Part shown: positions 1 through 6,240 of the stretch, in pieces
Layout: each line of letters begins with the position of its first letter
Numbering within the stretch: the stretch's first letter is position 1
Assembly (NCBI GenBank): GCA_905236615.1
Contig: CAJORC010000156.1
Coordinates: forward strand, 1 to 6,315
Direction: 5' to 3'
Length of the DNA stretch: 6,315 bases
Origin: an uncultured Lachnospiraceae bacterium
Lineage (GTDB): Bacteria; Bacillota; Clostridia; Lachnospirales; Lachnospiraceae
Notes under the pieces: model-generated
What the model was told of the DNA's origin: nothing
The model's database searches: none
The model's input: the letters and a program-made list of their open reading frames with translations, nothing else
Made by a program: the position numbers and the translations under genes

Positions 1-1355
1 ACCCGTTTCACATGCCGGGACACAAAAGGCAGCCGTCGAAGTCTATCTTCGACGCTGCCTTTTCTTTTGATATAACGGAAATTGATGCTTTTGATAATCT
101 GCATCATCCTGAGGGAATAATAAAAGAGCTTCAGGAAAAAATGGCAGATATATATCATTTGGAAGAGTCCCGGATACTTGTTAACGGCTCATCATCCGGA
201 ATTTTAACGGCTATTTCTGCAGCCGTTAAGAAAAACGGTAGGATCATAATGGCGAGGAATTCGCATAAGAGCGCATATAATGCGGCTTATCTCAGAAATC
301 TGGAGATAAGTTATATTTATCCGGAAATGATAAATGAATATGGAATGAATGGCGGAATAGAACCGGATGCAGTCAGCAGGGCAATAGAAAAAAATCCTGA
401 TGCGGAGGCTGTTTTTATAACTTCGCCGACTTATGAAGGAGTTGTTTCGGACGTTGAAAGCATAGCGCAGATCTGCCATACAGCCGGTATACCGCTAATA
501 GTTGACGGGGCGCATGGGGCTCATTTTGGCTTAAATGAAGAATTTGACAAAAAATACGGAACAAAAGCCACGGGAAATATTGCGGATATTACGATAATCA
601 GTTTACATAAAACACTGCCTGCATTTACACAGACAGCGGCCTGTCTAGCTTCCGGCAGCTTAGTTGACAGGGAAAGGCTAAGGGAATTCTATTCGATTTA
701 TCAGACTTCGTCCCCATCGTATTTATTTATGGCAGGAGTGGACAACTGCCTGAGACTTCTGGAGAATGAGGGAGAAGAGCGGTTTAAGAAGCTCATGGAT
801 GAGCTGGATATTATCCGGAGCGAGAATTACCGGAATATAAAGATCATTGGAAAAGAGATAAAAGGCAGTAATGGAGTTTATGGATTTGATGAGACTAAAA
901 TTTCCATAACTGCCGGGGGAATGACCGGACGTGAACTTTATGATATATTAAGATGTAGCTATCATCTTCAGCCTGAAATGGCAAGCTTGAAATATTGCCT
1001 TCTTATGACATCTATCATGGATACTGAGGAAGGATTTGAGCGATTAAGAAAAGCCTTGAGGGAAATTGATGATGAGATTCAGGGGCGGGATAGAGACCAG
1101 AGAATATCCATAGAATTGCTTGAAAATCAGACGGTCATGAGAATAGAGGAAGCGCTTGAAGCTGAGAGCCGGATAAGCAATTTTGAAGATGCTCAGGGTA
1201 AAGTCGCAGCTTCATGGGTTTATGCCTATCCTCCGGATATACCCTTGATAGTGCCGGGAGAGAGGATAAATTCAGAAATTATAAAAAAAATAACAGAAAT
1301 GCGCGAAAGCGGGATAAATATTATCGGAACGGATAAATACAGGACGGTAAAATGA
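1..1355 (+). CDS. Orn/Lys/Arg decarboxylase-family PLP enzyme (YaaO/SpeA type), 5' partial
   Basis: Fold-type I PLP enzyme of the Orn/Lys/Arg decarboxylase major-domain family, whose members decarboxylate basic amino acids to polyamine precursors or cadaverine; the substrate here cannot be read from sequence. The reading frame is open to the left edge: codons 3-11 give Pro-Phe-His just before MPGHKR, and family members normally read through this HxPGHK motif, so the ATG at 12 is internal and probably 15-30 residues are missing. Numbering from that Met: NGSSSG (58-63) and RNSHKS (82-87) match the PLP phosphate/stacking region; DGAHGAH (165-171) supplies the ring-nitrogen Asp165; SLHKTL (197-202) carries the Schiff-base Lys200. 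The C-terminal part (about 370-447), with YPPDIPLIVPGE, matches the Orn/Lys/Arg decarboxylase C-terminal domain. Total length of about 470 fits the short Gram-positive class rather than the 700-residue wing-domain enzymes. The stop overlaps the next start (ATGA). Odd: DGAH where DEAH is common. The family is secure; the substrate is not. Confidence 0.93.
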   Translation, partial: PFHMPGHKRQPSKSIFDAAFSFDITEIDAFDNLHHPEGIIKELQEKMADIYHLEESRILVNGSSSGILTAISAAVKKNGRIIMARNSHKSAYNAAYLRNLEISYIYPEMINEYGMNGGIEPDAVSRAIEKNPDAEAVFITSPTYEGVVSDVESIAQICHTAGIPLIVDGAHGAHFGLNEEFDKKYGTKATGNIADITIISLHKTLPAFTQTAACLASGSLVDRERLREFYSIYQTSSPSYLFMAGVDNCLRLLENEGEERFKKLMDELDIIRSENYRNIKIIGKEIKGSNGVYGFDETKISITAGGMTGRELYDILRCSYHLQPEMASLKYCLLMTSIMDTEEGFERLRKALREIDDEIQGRDRDQRISIELLENQTVMRIEEALEAESRISNFEDAQGKVAASWVYAYPPDIPLIVPGERINSEIIKKITEMRESGINIIGTDKYRTVK

Positions 1356-1936
1356 CAAAGATCTTCGTAATTATGGGAAAAAGCTCTACAGGAAAAGATA
1401 CGGTATACAGAGAGCTTTTGGAAAATAAAGAATTAAAATTAAAAAAATATGTATCATACAGCACGAGACCTATGAGAGAAGGCGAAGTCAACGGGCGGGA
1501 ATACCATTTCGTGACTGAAGAAGAATATATTGAATACAGAAAAAATAAAGAAATAATTGAGGAACGCTGTTATAATACTATCATGGGAGACTGGCATTAC
1601 TTTACTGCGGATGACGGAAGCTTTGCCGGAGACGAGGATATCCTTATGATAGGAACTCTGGAGTCATACGGAAGTTTAAGGGATTATTTCGGAGAGAGAA
1701 GGGTTTTTCCGATTCTTATCGACTGCAGGGACAGGGAAAGACTCATGAGAGCAATTGCAAGGGAGGATAAGCGTTCCGATCCCCAGTATAAGGAGATGTG
1801 CAGGAGATTTGTCGCCGACAGCGATGACTTTTCTGAGGAAAAGATAAAGGAAAGCCGGATAGACAGGATTTTCCTGAATGAAGATTTGGGAAAATGTGTC
1901 GGGGAAATATCTGACTTTATCAAAAAGTATCAATAA
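1352..1936 (+). CDS. Guanylate-kinase-like P-loop nucleotide kinase
   Basis: Probable nucleoside-monophosphate kinase with the guanylate kinase fold, 194 residues (typical Gmk is about 205). Visible: P-loop G9-x4-G14-K15-D16-T17; the GMP-binding block SYSTRPMREGEVNGREY, where Ser35, Arg39, Arg42 and Tyr51 line up with the guanine/phosphate contacts of yeast and bacterial Gmk; Glu70 at the usual acidic position; and a basic lid-like segment (about 130-155, RLMRAIARE then CRR). Divergent: the usual GNYYGT segment is replaced by a longer stretch ending GDWHYFT (79-85), and the DIDxQG-like motif by IGTLESYG (100-107), so an Asp that normally contacts guanine appears absent. It overlaps the upstream stop by 4 bases, with a modest AGGA at 1341-1344, so it is probably translationally coupled. 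It occupies the place of tmk in the Bacillus block but has no thymidylate-kinase signature. It may be an accessory paralogue rather than the essential Gmk; I did not assign gmk for that reason. Confidence 0.82.
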   Translation: MTKIFVIMGKSSTGKDTVYRELLENKELKLKKYVSYSTRPMREGEVNGREYHFVTEEEYIEYRKNKEIIEERCYNTIMGDWHYFTADDGSFAGDEDILMIGTLESYGSLRDYFGERRVFPILIDCRDRERLMRAIAREDKRSDPQYKEMCRRFVADSDDFSEEKIKESRIDRIFLNEDLGKCVGEISDFIKKYQ

Positions 1937-1942
1937 GAGGGG
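1937..1942 (+). promoter_or_regulatory. Ribosome binding site of yaaR
   Basis: GAGGGG lies directly after the kinase stop codon and 9 bases before the ATG at 1952. It supports that ATG as the start and shows that the 15-base spacer is used as a translation initiation region, so yaaR need not depend on coupling. Confidence 0.6.
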
Positions 1943-1951
1943 ACTGGCGGT

Positions 1952-2395
1952 ATGGATATAAAGGTTAACCAAATGCAGCAGGTGCAGGCACCGGAGGAAG
2001 TCAGGGAAAATCAGAATGTTTCTTCCGATGATTTCCGTTTTGCACTGATGAGCCATATTGAGGAAAAGGATCTGCAGGAAAGACTTACCCTGATGATGGA
2101 AGAAATAACCATGCAGGGTGAGAAAATTAAAAAGCGCAAAAATATAACTGATATGCGCAAATACCGCTCACTTATAAAGAGCTTTATGAATGAGGTTATT
2201 AACCGTTCGCATAAGTTTTCGCGAGAAAATTTCCTTGACAGGAGAGGACGTCACAGGGTTTACGGCATAGTAAGACTTGTTGACGAAAATCTCGACAAAC
2301 TTGCGGAAGAACTCATGAAGGAGGAGAAGGATAATATCAAAGTTCTGGGTCTTATTGGAGAGATAAGGGGAATGCTGATAGACCTTCTGATGTAG
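1952..2395 (+). CDS. yaaR: YaaR family protein (DUF327)
   Basis: Small cytoplasmic protein of 147 residues, nearly the length of B. subtilis YaaR (about 146), with no signal peptide or membrane segment. Its molecular function is not established. Family traits seen: a variable polar N-terminus (1-25); then a mostly helical body with [21 protein letters not shown] (about 46-65), an [15 protein letters not shown] segment, a [22 protein letters not shown] segment (about 95-116), and a C-terminal helix ending [13 protein letters not shown]. The central GRxxxYxIVxxxDxxLxxL pattern is what I used to recognise DUF327. Position between a nucleotide kinase and holB is the conserved context in Firmicutes and strengthens the call. 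Charge is high and mixed, as expected for a soluble helical protein. Its tight spacing (one base) to holB suggests that the two are produced together. Assignment to the family is fairly sure; no activity should be inferred. Confidence 0.85.
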   Translation: MDIKVNQMQQVQAPEEVRENQNVSSDDFRFALMSHIEEKDLQERLTLMMEEITMQGEKIKKRKNITDMRKYRSLIKSFMNEVINRSHKFSRENFLDRRGRHRVYGIVRLVDENLDKLAEELMKEEKDNIKVLGLIGEIRGMLIDLLM

Positions 2396-2396
2396 G

Positions 2397-3398
2397 ATGC
2401 CATCGTTTTGTGATATAATTGGTCAGCAGACTGCTGTTGATTTTTTGCAGGGTGCGATAAGGGAAGAAAAGGTATCGCATGCCTATATTTTTGACGGACA
2501 GGCACTTTCGGGAAAAAAGACGCTTGCAGGGATATTTGCAAAAACTCTCCTCTGCGAAGAAGGAGGAACAGAACCTTGCGGGCACTGCCATTCCTGTTCG
2601 ATGGCGGAAAGCGGAAATCATCCTGATATAATAACGGTCACGCATGAGAAGCCTTCAACTCTAAGTGTAGGCGAGATAAGGCAGCAGCTTGTAGGTGATA
2701 TAGGGATAAAACCTTATACGGGCAGGAAAAAGGTCTATATAGTGCCGGATGCGTCACTTATGAATGCACAGGCACAGAATGCACTTTTGAAAACTCTTGA
2801 GGAACCGCCGGCTTATGCGGTGATCATACTTCTTACGGATAACGAGATGAAACTTCTTCCGACACTAAGGTCGAGATCCGTAACATTAAAAATGCGCCCG
2901 GTGTCCGAAAAACTTATTGAGGATTACTTAAAGAAAAATACAACTGCAGATGAAAGACAGATAAAAATTGCGGCAGCTTTTGCGGGAGGTGTACCGGGAA
3001 AGGCAAAGGCGGTAATTGATGACGAGTCTTTCGATGCTTTGAAAAATGAAGTCCTTCGCGTTGTCGGAGGTGCAGACAGGTTTTCCATGGCAGAGATAAA
3101 TGAGGCGCTGAAAAACGCTTTGGACTACAAGGACAGAATAAATGATTATCTTGATATGATGATGATATTTATGAGAGATGTCCTTCTGGTAAAGGCTGCG
3201 GGAGACGATGCAAAAGTTGTTTTTGCAGGTGAGGAGGCTCTTCTGCAGAGAAAAGCTGATTCAATGAGTTATGAAAAGATAAACAGGGTTATCGATGAGA
3301 TAAATACAGTCAGGAACAGAATTTCCTCAAATGTTAATTTTGATATGTCGATGGAACTTTTATTCCTGACCATGAAAGGAAACAGAGAGAATGGTTAG
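2397..3398 (+). CDS. holB: DNA polymerase III subunit delta' (clamp loader)
   Basis: Delta' subunit of the clamp-loader complex that opens the beta sliding clamp and places it on primed DNA; 333 residues, normal for the family. AAA+ layout: N-terminal FCDIIGQQ (4-11) box; degenerate P-loop G34-x4-G39-K40-K41-T42, which has Lys where Ser/Thr follows the Walker Lys, in keeping with delta' being a non-hydrolysing subunit; zinc module Cys53, Cys61, Cys64, Cys67 (C-x7-C-x2-C-x2-C); HPDI at 75-78; NALLKTLEEPP (128-138), typical of DnaX/HolB; and S159-R160-S161, the position of the SRC motif whose Arg acts in trans on the neighbouring ATPase. Here SRC reads SRS. The C-terminal third is the less conserved helical collar domain. 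The start lies one base after the yaaR stop (TAGGATG); no good Shine-Dalgarno precedes it at normal distance, so coupling is likely. The next gene overlaps its end by 8 bases. Confidence 0.94.
   Translation: MPSFCDIIGQQTAVDFLQGAIREEKVSHAYIFDGQALSGKKTLAGIFAKTLLCEEGGTEPCGHCHSCSMAESGNHPDIITVTHEKPSTLSVGEIRQQLVGDIGIKPYTGRKKVYIVPDASLMNAQAQNALLKTLEEPPAYAVIILLTDNEMKLLPTLRSRSVTLKMRPVSEKLIEDYLKKNTTADERQIKIAAAFAGGVPGKAKAVIDDESFDALKNEVLRVVGGADRFSMAEINEALKNALDYKDRINDYLDMMMIFMRDVLLVKAAGDDAKVVFAGEEALLQRKADSMSYEKINRVIDEINTVRNRISSNVNFDMSMELLFLTMKGNRENG
3375..3380 (+). promoter_or_regulatory. Ribosome binding site of the ricT gene, inside the end of holB
   Basis: AAAGGA ends 10 bases before the ATG at 3391, in the last codons of holB. 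It supports the ATG at 3391 as the start, together with the match of the encoded N-terminus (MVRIVCVRFRMAGKIYYF) to the family. Confidence 0.5.
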
Positions 3399-4617
3399 AA
3401 TTGTATGCGTGAGATTTCGCATGGCGGGAAAAATATATTATTTTTCGCCGGGAGAGCTTGATATAAAAAGAGGTGACAACGTAATAGTCGAGACCGCAAG
3501 AGGTGTTGAATTCGGTACTGCGGTTTCGGATATACGCGAGATCTCGGAGGAAGAGATCGTATCGCCGCTTAAAACGGTTATCCGTATGGCGGATGAAGAT
3601 GATGTGGAGACTGAGAAAAATAACCGTATCAGGGAGAGAGAGGCTTTCAAGATCTGCCTTGAAAAGATCAGAAAGCATGAGCTTGAAATGAAGCTTATTG
3701 ATGCTGAATATACTTTTGACAGCAATAAACTTCTCTTTTATTTTACGGCTGACGGAAGAATCGATTTCAGGGAACTCGTTAAGGATCTTGCGGGTGTTTT
3801 CAGGACAAGAATTGAATTAAGACAGATCGGAGTCCGCGACGAGACCAAAATCCTTGGCGGATATGGAATTTGCGGAAGACCGCTCTGCTGTCACACTTAC
3901 CTTGCGGATTTCCAGCCGGTTTCGATAAAAATGGCCAAGGAACAGAATCTTTCGCTTAATCCAACAAAGATTTCGGGAATGTGCGGAAGGCTTATGTGCT
4001 GCCTGCAGAATGAGGAAGAGACTTATGAAGAGCTTAATGCTGCGCTTCCGGCAATCGGGGATATCGTAACGGATAAAGAGGGTATTTCCGGAATAGTTCA
4101 GTCCTTCAATGTGCTCAGACAGAAGGTTAAGGTTCTGATAGAGCAGGGCGATGAGAAGGAAGTAAGGGAGTACGAAGTAAAAGAACTTGAATTTGTTCCG
4201 CACCATAAAAAGGGCTCCAATAATCAGAATAAGGATAAACAGAAGAAAGACAAAACAGAAAAATTTGAGGATGAAATTCCTGAGGAGCTTCTTGAAGAGG
4301 AATTTGCAGAAGAGTTCCGTGAGCAGAAGCCGCAGCCTCAGAACCAGCCTCAGCAGAGAAACCAGAACAGAAATAACGGAAAGAGGCCTGATAGGAACTC
4401 TGATAGAAAACAGGATAAAAACCAGGAAAATCAGGGCGGTCAGAACAACAAAAAGAATTTTGATAAAAAACCCGATAAAAAGAATAACCGGAAGAACTTT
4501 GATAAAAACAGACGTCCTGACAGGGATAAAAACCATAAACCCAGGAAGGACAATAATTCCAGACCTGACAATAAGTCTGATAAGATGAATACAGATGATA
4601 ACGAAAAGAACGATTGA
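3391..4617 (+). CDS. ricT: RicT/YaaT PSP1-domain protein with long disordered C-terminal tail
   Basis: Homologue of B. subtilis RicT (YaaT), which with RicA (YmcA) and RicF (YlbF) forms the Fe-S-containing Y-complex that stimulates RNase Y-dependent mRNA processing. Residues 1-270 hold the whole conserved protein: VRFRMAGKIYYF (7-18), the VIVETARGVEFG segment (about 31-42), the PSP1 C-terminal domain, and two cysteine clusters, Cys161/166/167 in CGRPLCC and Cys198/203/204 in CGRLMCC, which are the family's Fe-S ligand region. B. subtilis YaaT is about 275 residues; this protein is 408. The extra 271-408 begins Lys/Asn-rich, has an acidic stretch (292-310), then a Gln/Pro patch, then a Lys/Asn/Asp/Arg-rich tail with no cysteine and few hydrophobics, surely disordered. 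I infer RNA or protein binding for the tail, unproven. RicA and RicF are not encoded here. Its start overlaps holB by 8 bases, and its end overlaps the next gene by 23. Confidence 0.92.
   Translation: MVRIVCVRFRMAGKIYYFSPGELDIKRGDNVIVETARGVEFGTAVSDIREISEEEIVSPLKTVIRMADEDDVETEKNNRIREREAFKICLEKIRKHELEMKLIDAEYTFDSNKLLFYFTADGRIDFRELVKDLAGVFRTRIELRQIGVRDETKILGGYGICGRPLCCHTYLADFQPVSIKMAKEQNLSLNPTKISGMCGRLMCCLQNEEETYEELNAALPAIGDIVTDKEGISGIVQSFNVLRQKVKVLIEQGDEKEVREYEVKELEFVPHHKKGSNNQNKDKQKKDKTEKFEDEIPEELLEEEFAEEFREQKPQPQNQPQQRNQNRNNGKRPDRNSDRKQDKNQENQGGQNNKKNFDKKPDKKNNRKNFDKNRRPDRDKNHKPRKDNNSRPDNKSDKMNTDDNEKND
4201..4614 (+). repeat. Low-complexity coding region of the RicT tail with imperfect internal repeats
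   Basis: The DNA coding for RicT residues 271-408 is A-rich and internally repetitive. CAGCCTCAG occurs at 4333-4341 and again at 4345-4353. A 17-base near-repeat, AAGAAYTTTGATAAAAA, occurs at 4453-4469 and 4492-4508, a period of 39 bases, giving a roughly 13-residue unit that starts KNFDK at residues 355 and 368. A looser, degraded third copy may follow at about 4531. GATAAAAA recurs several times. This suggests growth by slippage or duplication, although copies have diverged. Confidence 0.7.
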
Positions 4618-5344
4618 GTTAAAACCGGGTGAACGCATTGACGACCTGCAGAGAAACGGATACGGGGTCATCCAGAATTCGGAGAAATTCTGTTTCGGAA
4701 TGGATGCCGTACTGCTGTCCGGATTTGCAAATGTGGTCAGGGGCGGAAAGGCGATCGATCTGGGAACAGGCACAGGTATCATTCCGATCCTTATGGAAGC
4801 CAAGACTGAAGGTGAGAGTTTTATCGGACTTGAAATTCAGGAAGAAAGTGCAGACATGGCGAGCAGGAGTGTTTACATGAATGCTCTTGAGGAAAAGATA
4901 GAGATCGTAAGAGGAGATATCAGGAAGGCAGGAGAATTGTTTAAGAAATCCTCTTTCGATACGGTGACAAGCAATCCGCCATATATGACCGGAGGACGCG
5001 CTCTGGTGAATCCTGATGAACCTAAAGCCATAGCGCGTCATGAGATCCTCTGTACGCTTGAAGATGTAGTGGCAGCGGCAGCGGCACTATTAAAGCCTCA
5101 GGGCGCTTTCTACATGGTACACAGGCCCAACCGTCTGGTGGAGATCTTCGAAATGATGCGTAAGTACAGGATCGAGCCAAAGCGTATGAAGATGGTTCAT
5201 CCTTATATTGAAAAGCCCGCAAATATGGTGCTTATAGAAGGAAGACGCGGAGGCGGTGCACAGCTTATCGTGGAAAAACCGCTTGTTATCTATAAAGAAG
5301 CGGGGAAATATACAGACGAGATATATGATATTTACGGATATTAG
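4595..5344 (+). CDS. trmN6: tRNA1(Val) (adenine(37)-N6)-methyltransferase, YabB/TrmN6 type
   Basis: SAM-dependent methyltransferase of the YabB/YfiC family; the E. coli member methylates N6 of A37 in tRNA1(Val). Length 249 matches the family (about 245-250). Seen in order: LKPGERIDDLQRNGYGVIQ (9-27), the family's N-terminal signature; FCFGMDAVLLSGF; SAM-binding motif I, A53-I-D-L-G-T-G-T-G61; an acidic Glu in GLEIQEESADMA (motif II); catalytic N127-P-P-Y130, the N6-adenine methyltransferase motif; and near the C-terminus a VHPYIEKPANMVLIEGRRGGG segment typical of YabB. The ATG at 4595 is chosen because it places the signature 8 residues from the start. It overlaps the ricT end by 23 bases in another frame, and no clear Shine-Dalgarno precedes it, so it probably relies on ribosomes ending ricT. 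yabA, which lies between these genes in Bacillus, is missing. The substrate tRNA in this organism is inferred from family only. Confidence 0.9.
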   Translation: MITKRTIELKPGERIDDLQRNGYGVIQNSEKFCFGMDAVLLSGFANVVRGGKAIDLGTGTGIIPILMEAKTEGESFIGLEIQEESADMASRSVYMNALEEKIEIVRGDIRKAGELFKKSSFDTVTSNPPYMTGGRALVNPDEPKAIARHEILCTLEDVVAAAAALLKPQGAFYMVHRPNRLVEIFEMMRKYRIEPKRMKMVHPYIEKPANMVLIEGRRGGGAQLIVEKPLVIYKEAGKYTDEIYDIYGY

Positions 5345-5360
5345 AAATAAGTAGTATTTA

Positions 5361-5365
5361 GAGGA
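5361..5365 (+). promoter_or_regulatory. Ribosome binding site of rsmI
   Basis: GAGGA lies in the 25-base spacer after the methyltransferase stop, 4 bases from the ATG at 5370 (a little short, but the A-rich gap is usual). It decides the start, which gives the expected short N-terminus ahead of TPIGNLGD. Confidence 0.6.
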
Positions 5366-5369
5366 AAAA

Positions 5370-6209
5370 ATGTCGGGAAAATTATATCTTTGCGCTACTC
5401 CTATAGGAAATTTAGGAGATATTACGGAACGCGTGCTAGAATGTTTGAAAGAGGCTGATATAGTTGCCGCGGAAGATACGAGGAATTCCAGAAAACTTAT
5501 GACTCATTTTGATATACATACGCCGATGACGAGTTATCATGAGTTCAATAAGTACGAAAAAGCGGATGAACTTGTAGGCATGATGCTTGAAGGGAAAAAT
5601 ATAGCCCTGATAACGGATGCGGGAACACCGGCTGTATCCGATCCCGGAGAAGTGCTTGTACAGAAATGTGCGGAAGCCGGGATCACGGTAACTTCACTTC
5701 CCGGAGCATCGGCAGTGATAACGGCATTGACTCTTTCCGGACTTTCGACGCGGAGATTTTCATTTGAGGGATTTCTGCCGAGAGAGAAAAAGGAAAGAAA
5801 GACAATACTTGAGGATATAGCAAAAGATACCCGGACAGTGATCCTTTATGAGGCACCTCATCATCTCAAGGCTACGCTGGATGACCTGTTTGAAAGTGTG
5901 GGAAACAGGCGTATATCCCTATGCAGGGAACTTACGAAAAGATATGAGGAAGTCATGAGAACAAGCCTTAAAGAGGCGATAGATTACTACAGCGAAGCCG
6001 AGCCGAGGGGCGAGTATGTGCTCGTGATCGAAGGCAGGCCGAAAGAGGAGATCGAGGCTGAAGCAGCGGCGGCTTTTGAAAATTTAAGCATAGAAGAACA
6101 TGTTCAGGGCTATATTGATAAGGGCATGGACAAGAAGGAAGCCATGAAACAGGCTGCAAAGGACAGAGGGGTTTCAAAAAGAGATATCTATAACGCATTG
6201 TTGAAGTAG
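5370..6209 (+). CDS. rsmI: 16S rRNA (cytidine(1402)-2'-O)-methyltransferase RsmI
   Basis: RsmI 2'-O-methylates C1402 in the 30S decoding centre, using SAM; with RsmH it makes m4Cm1402. Length 279 is normal (E. coli 286). It belongs to the tetrapyrrole methylase (class III) fold, and the landmarks are complete: L7-C-A-T-P-I-G-N-L-G-D17, AAEDTR (33-38), ITDAGTPAVSDPG (81-93), LPGASA (110-115), FEGFLPR (132-138), YEAPHHL (159-165) and CRELTKRYEE (about 184-193), followed by GEYVLVIEG closing the fold. The last 40 or so residues, with DKKEAMKQAAKDRGVSKRDI, form the C-terminal helical domain found on many Firmicute RsmI proteins. In Bacillus the gene yazA (GIY-YIG nuclease) sits just upstream of it; here only a 25-base spacer does. 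No terminator of quality follows it before the next Shine-Dalgarno. Identification is secure. Confidence 0.97.
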   Translation: MSGKLYLCATPIGNLGDITERVLECLKEADIVAAEDTRNSRKLMTHFDIHTPMTSYHEFNKYEKADELVGMMLEGKNIALITDAGTPAVSDPGEVLVQKCAEAGITVTSLPGASAVITALTLSGLSTRRFSFEGFLPREKKERKTILEDIAKDTRTVILYEAPHHLKATLDDLFESVGNRRISLCRELTKRYEEVMRTSLKEAIDYYSEAEPRGEYVLVIEGRPKEEIEAEAAAAFENLSIEEHVQGYIDKGMDKKEAMKQAAKDRGVSKRDIYNALLK

Positions 6210-6224
6210 ATATATATTTTCTTG

Positions 6225-6231
6225 AAGGAGG
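6225..6231 (+). promoter_or_regulatory. Strong ribosome binding site of the downstream lipoprotein gene
   Basis: AAGGAGG, a near-consensus Shine-Dalgarno, lies 9 bases before the ATG at 6241. It is the best site in the window, which supports a real gene start there even though only 25 codons are visible and suggests efficient translation. Confidence 0.8.
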
Positions 6232-6240
6232 AAAAAAAGT

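Noticed and set aside
12..14. ATG at 12 as the true start of the decarboxylase gene
   Set aside because: The frame stays open to the left edge and encodes Pro-Phe-His directly before MPGHK, which is the interior of a conserved family motif.
1568..1576. TGTTATAAT, a perfect extended -10 promoter motif inside the kinase gene
   Set aside because: No -35-like hexamer lies 16-18 bases upstream. Similar TGATATAAT strings at 2411-2419 and 2624-2632 in holB arise from Asp-Ile codons, so such matches are expected by chance here.
2318..2326. AAGGAGGAG, a strong Shine-Dalgarno-like string inside yaaR
   Set aside because: No ATG, GTG or TTG follows at a useful distance, and it is about 70 bases from the holB start. 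It encodes Lys-Glu-Glu in the YaaR frame.
4560..4579. CAGAC/GTCTG inverted repeat just before the trmN6 start
   Set aside because: Only five pairs with a 10-base loop in coding DNA; within chance expectation.
4187..4588. Second + strand frame of 133 codons rich in Arg, Ile and Thr within the ricT tail
   Set aside because: A frame shadow of low-complexity DNA. The ricT frame is supported by its conserved body and continues without interruption to its stop.
3817..4803. Long open frame of 328 codons on the minus strand opposite ricT, rich in Ile, Leu, Phe and Val
   Set aside because: It is the complement of the A-rich Lys/Asn/Asp tail and the trmN6 start; the apparent hydrophobicity follows from reading that composition backwards. 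It crosses two well-supported genes, and I see no domain in it.
6184..6220. Inverted repeat ATATCTA (6184-6190) and TAGATAT (6207-6213) followed by ATATTTT, as a possible terminator of rsmI
   Set aside because: The stem is 7 A/T-rich pairs with a 16-base loop, and the T run is short and broken, so it is too weak to call an intrinsic terminator.
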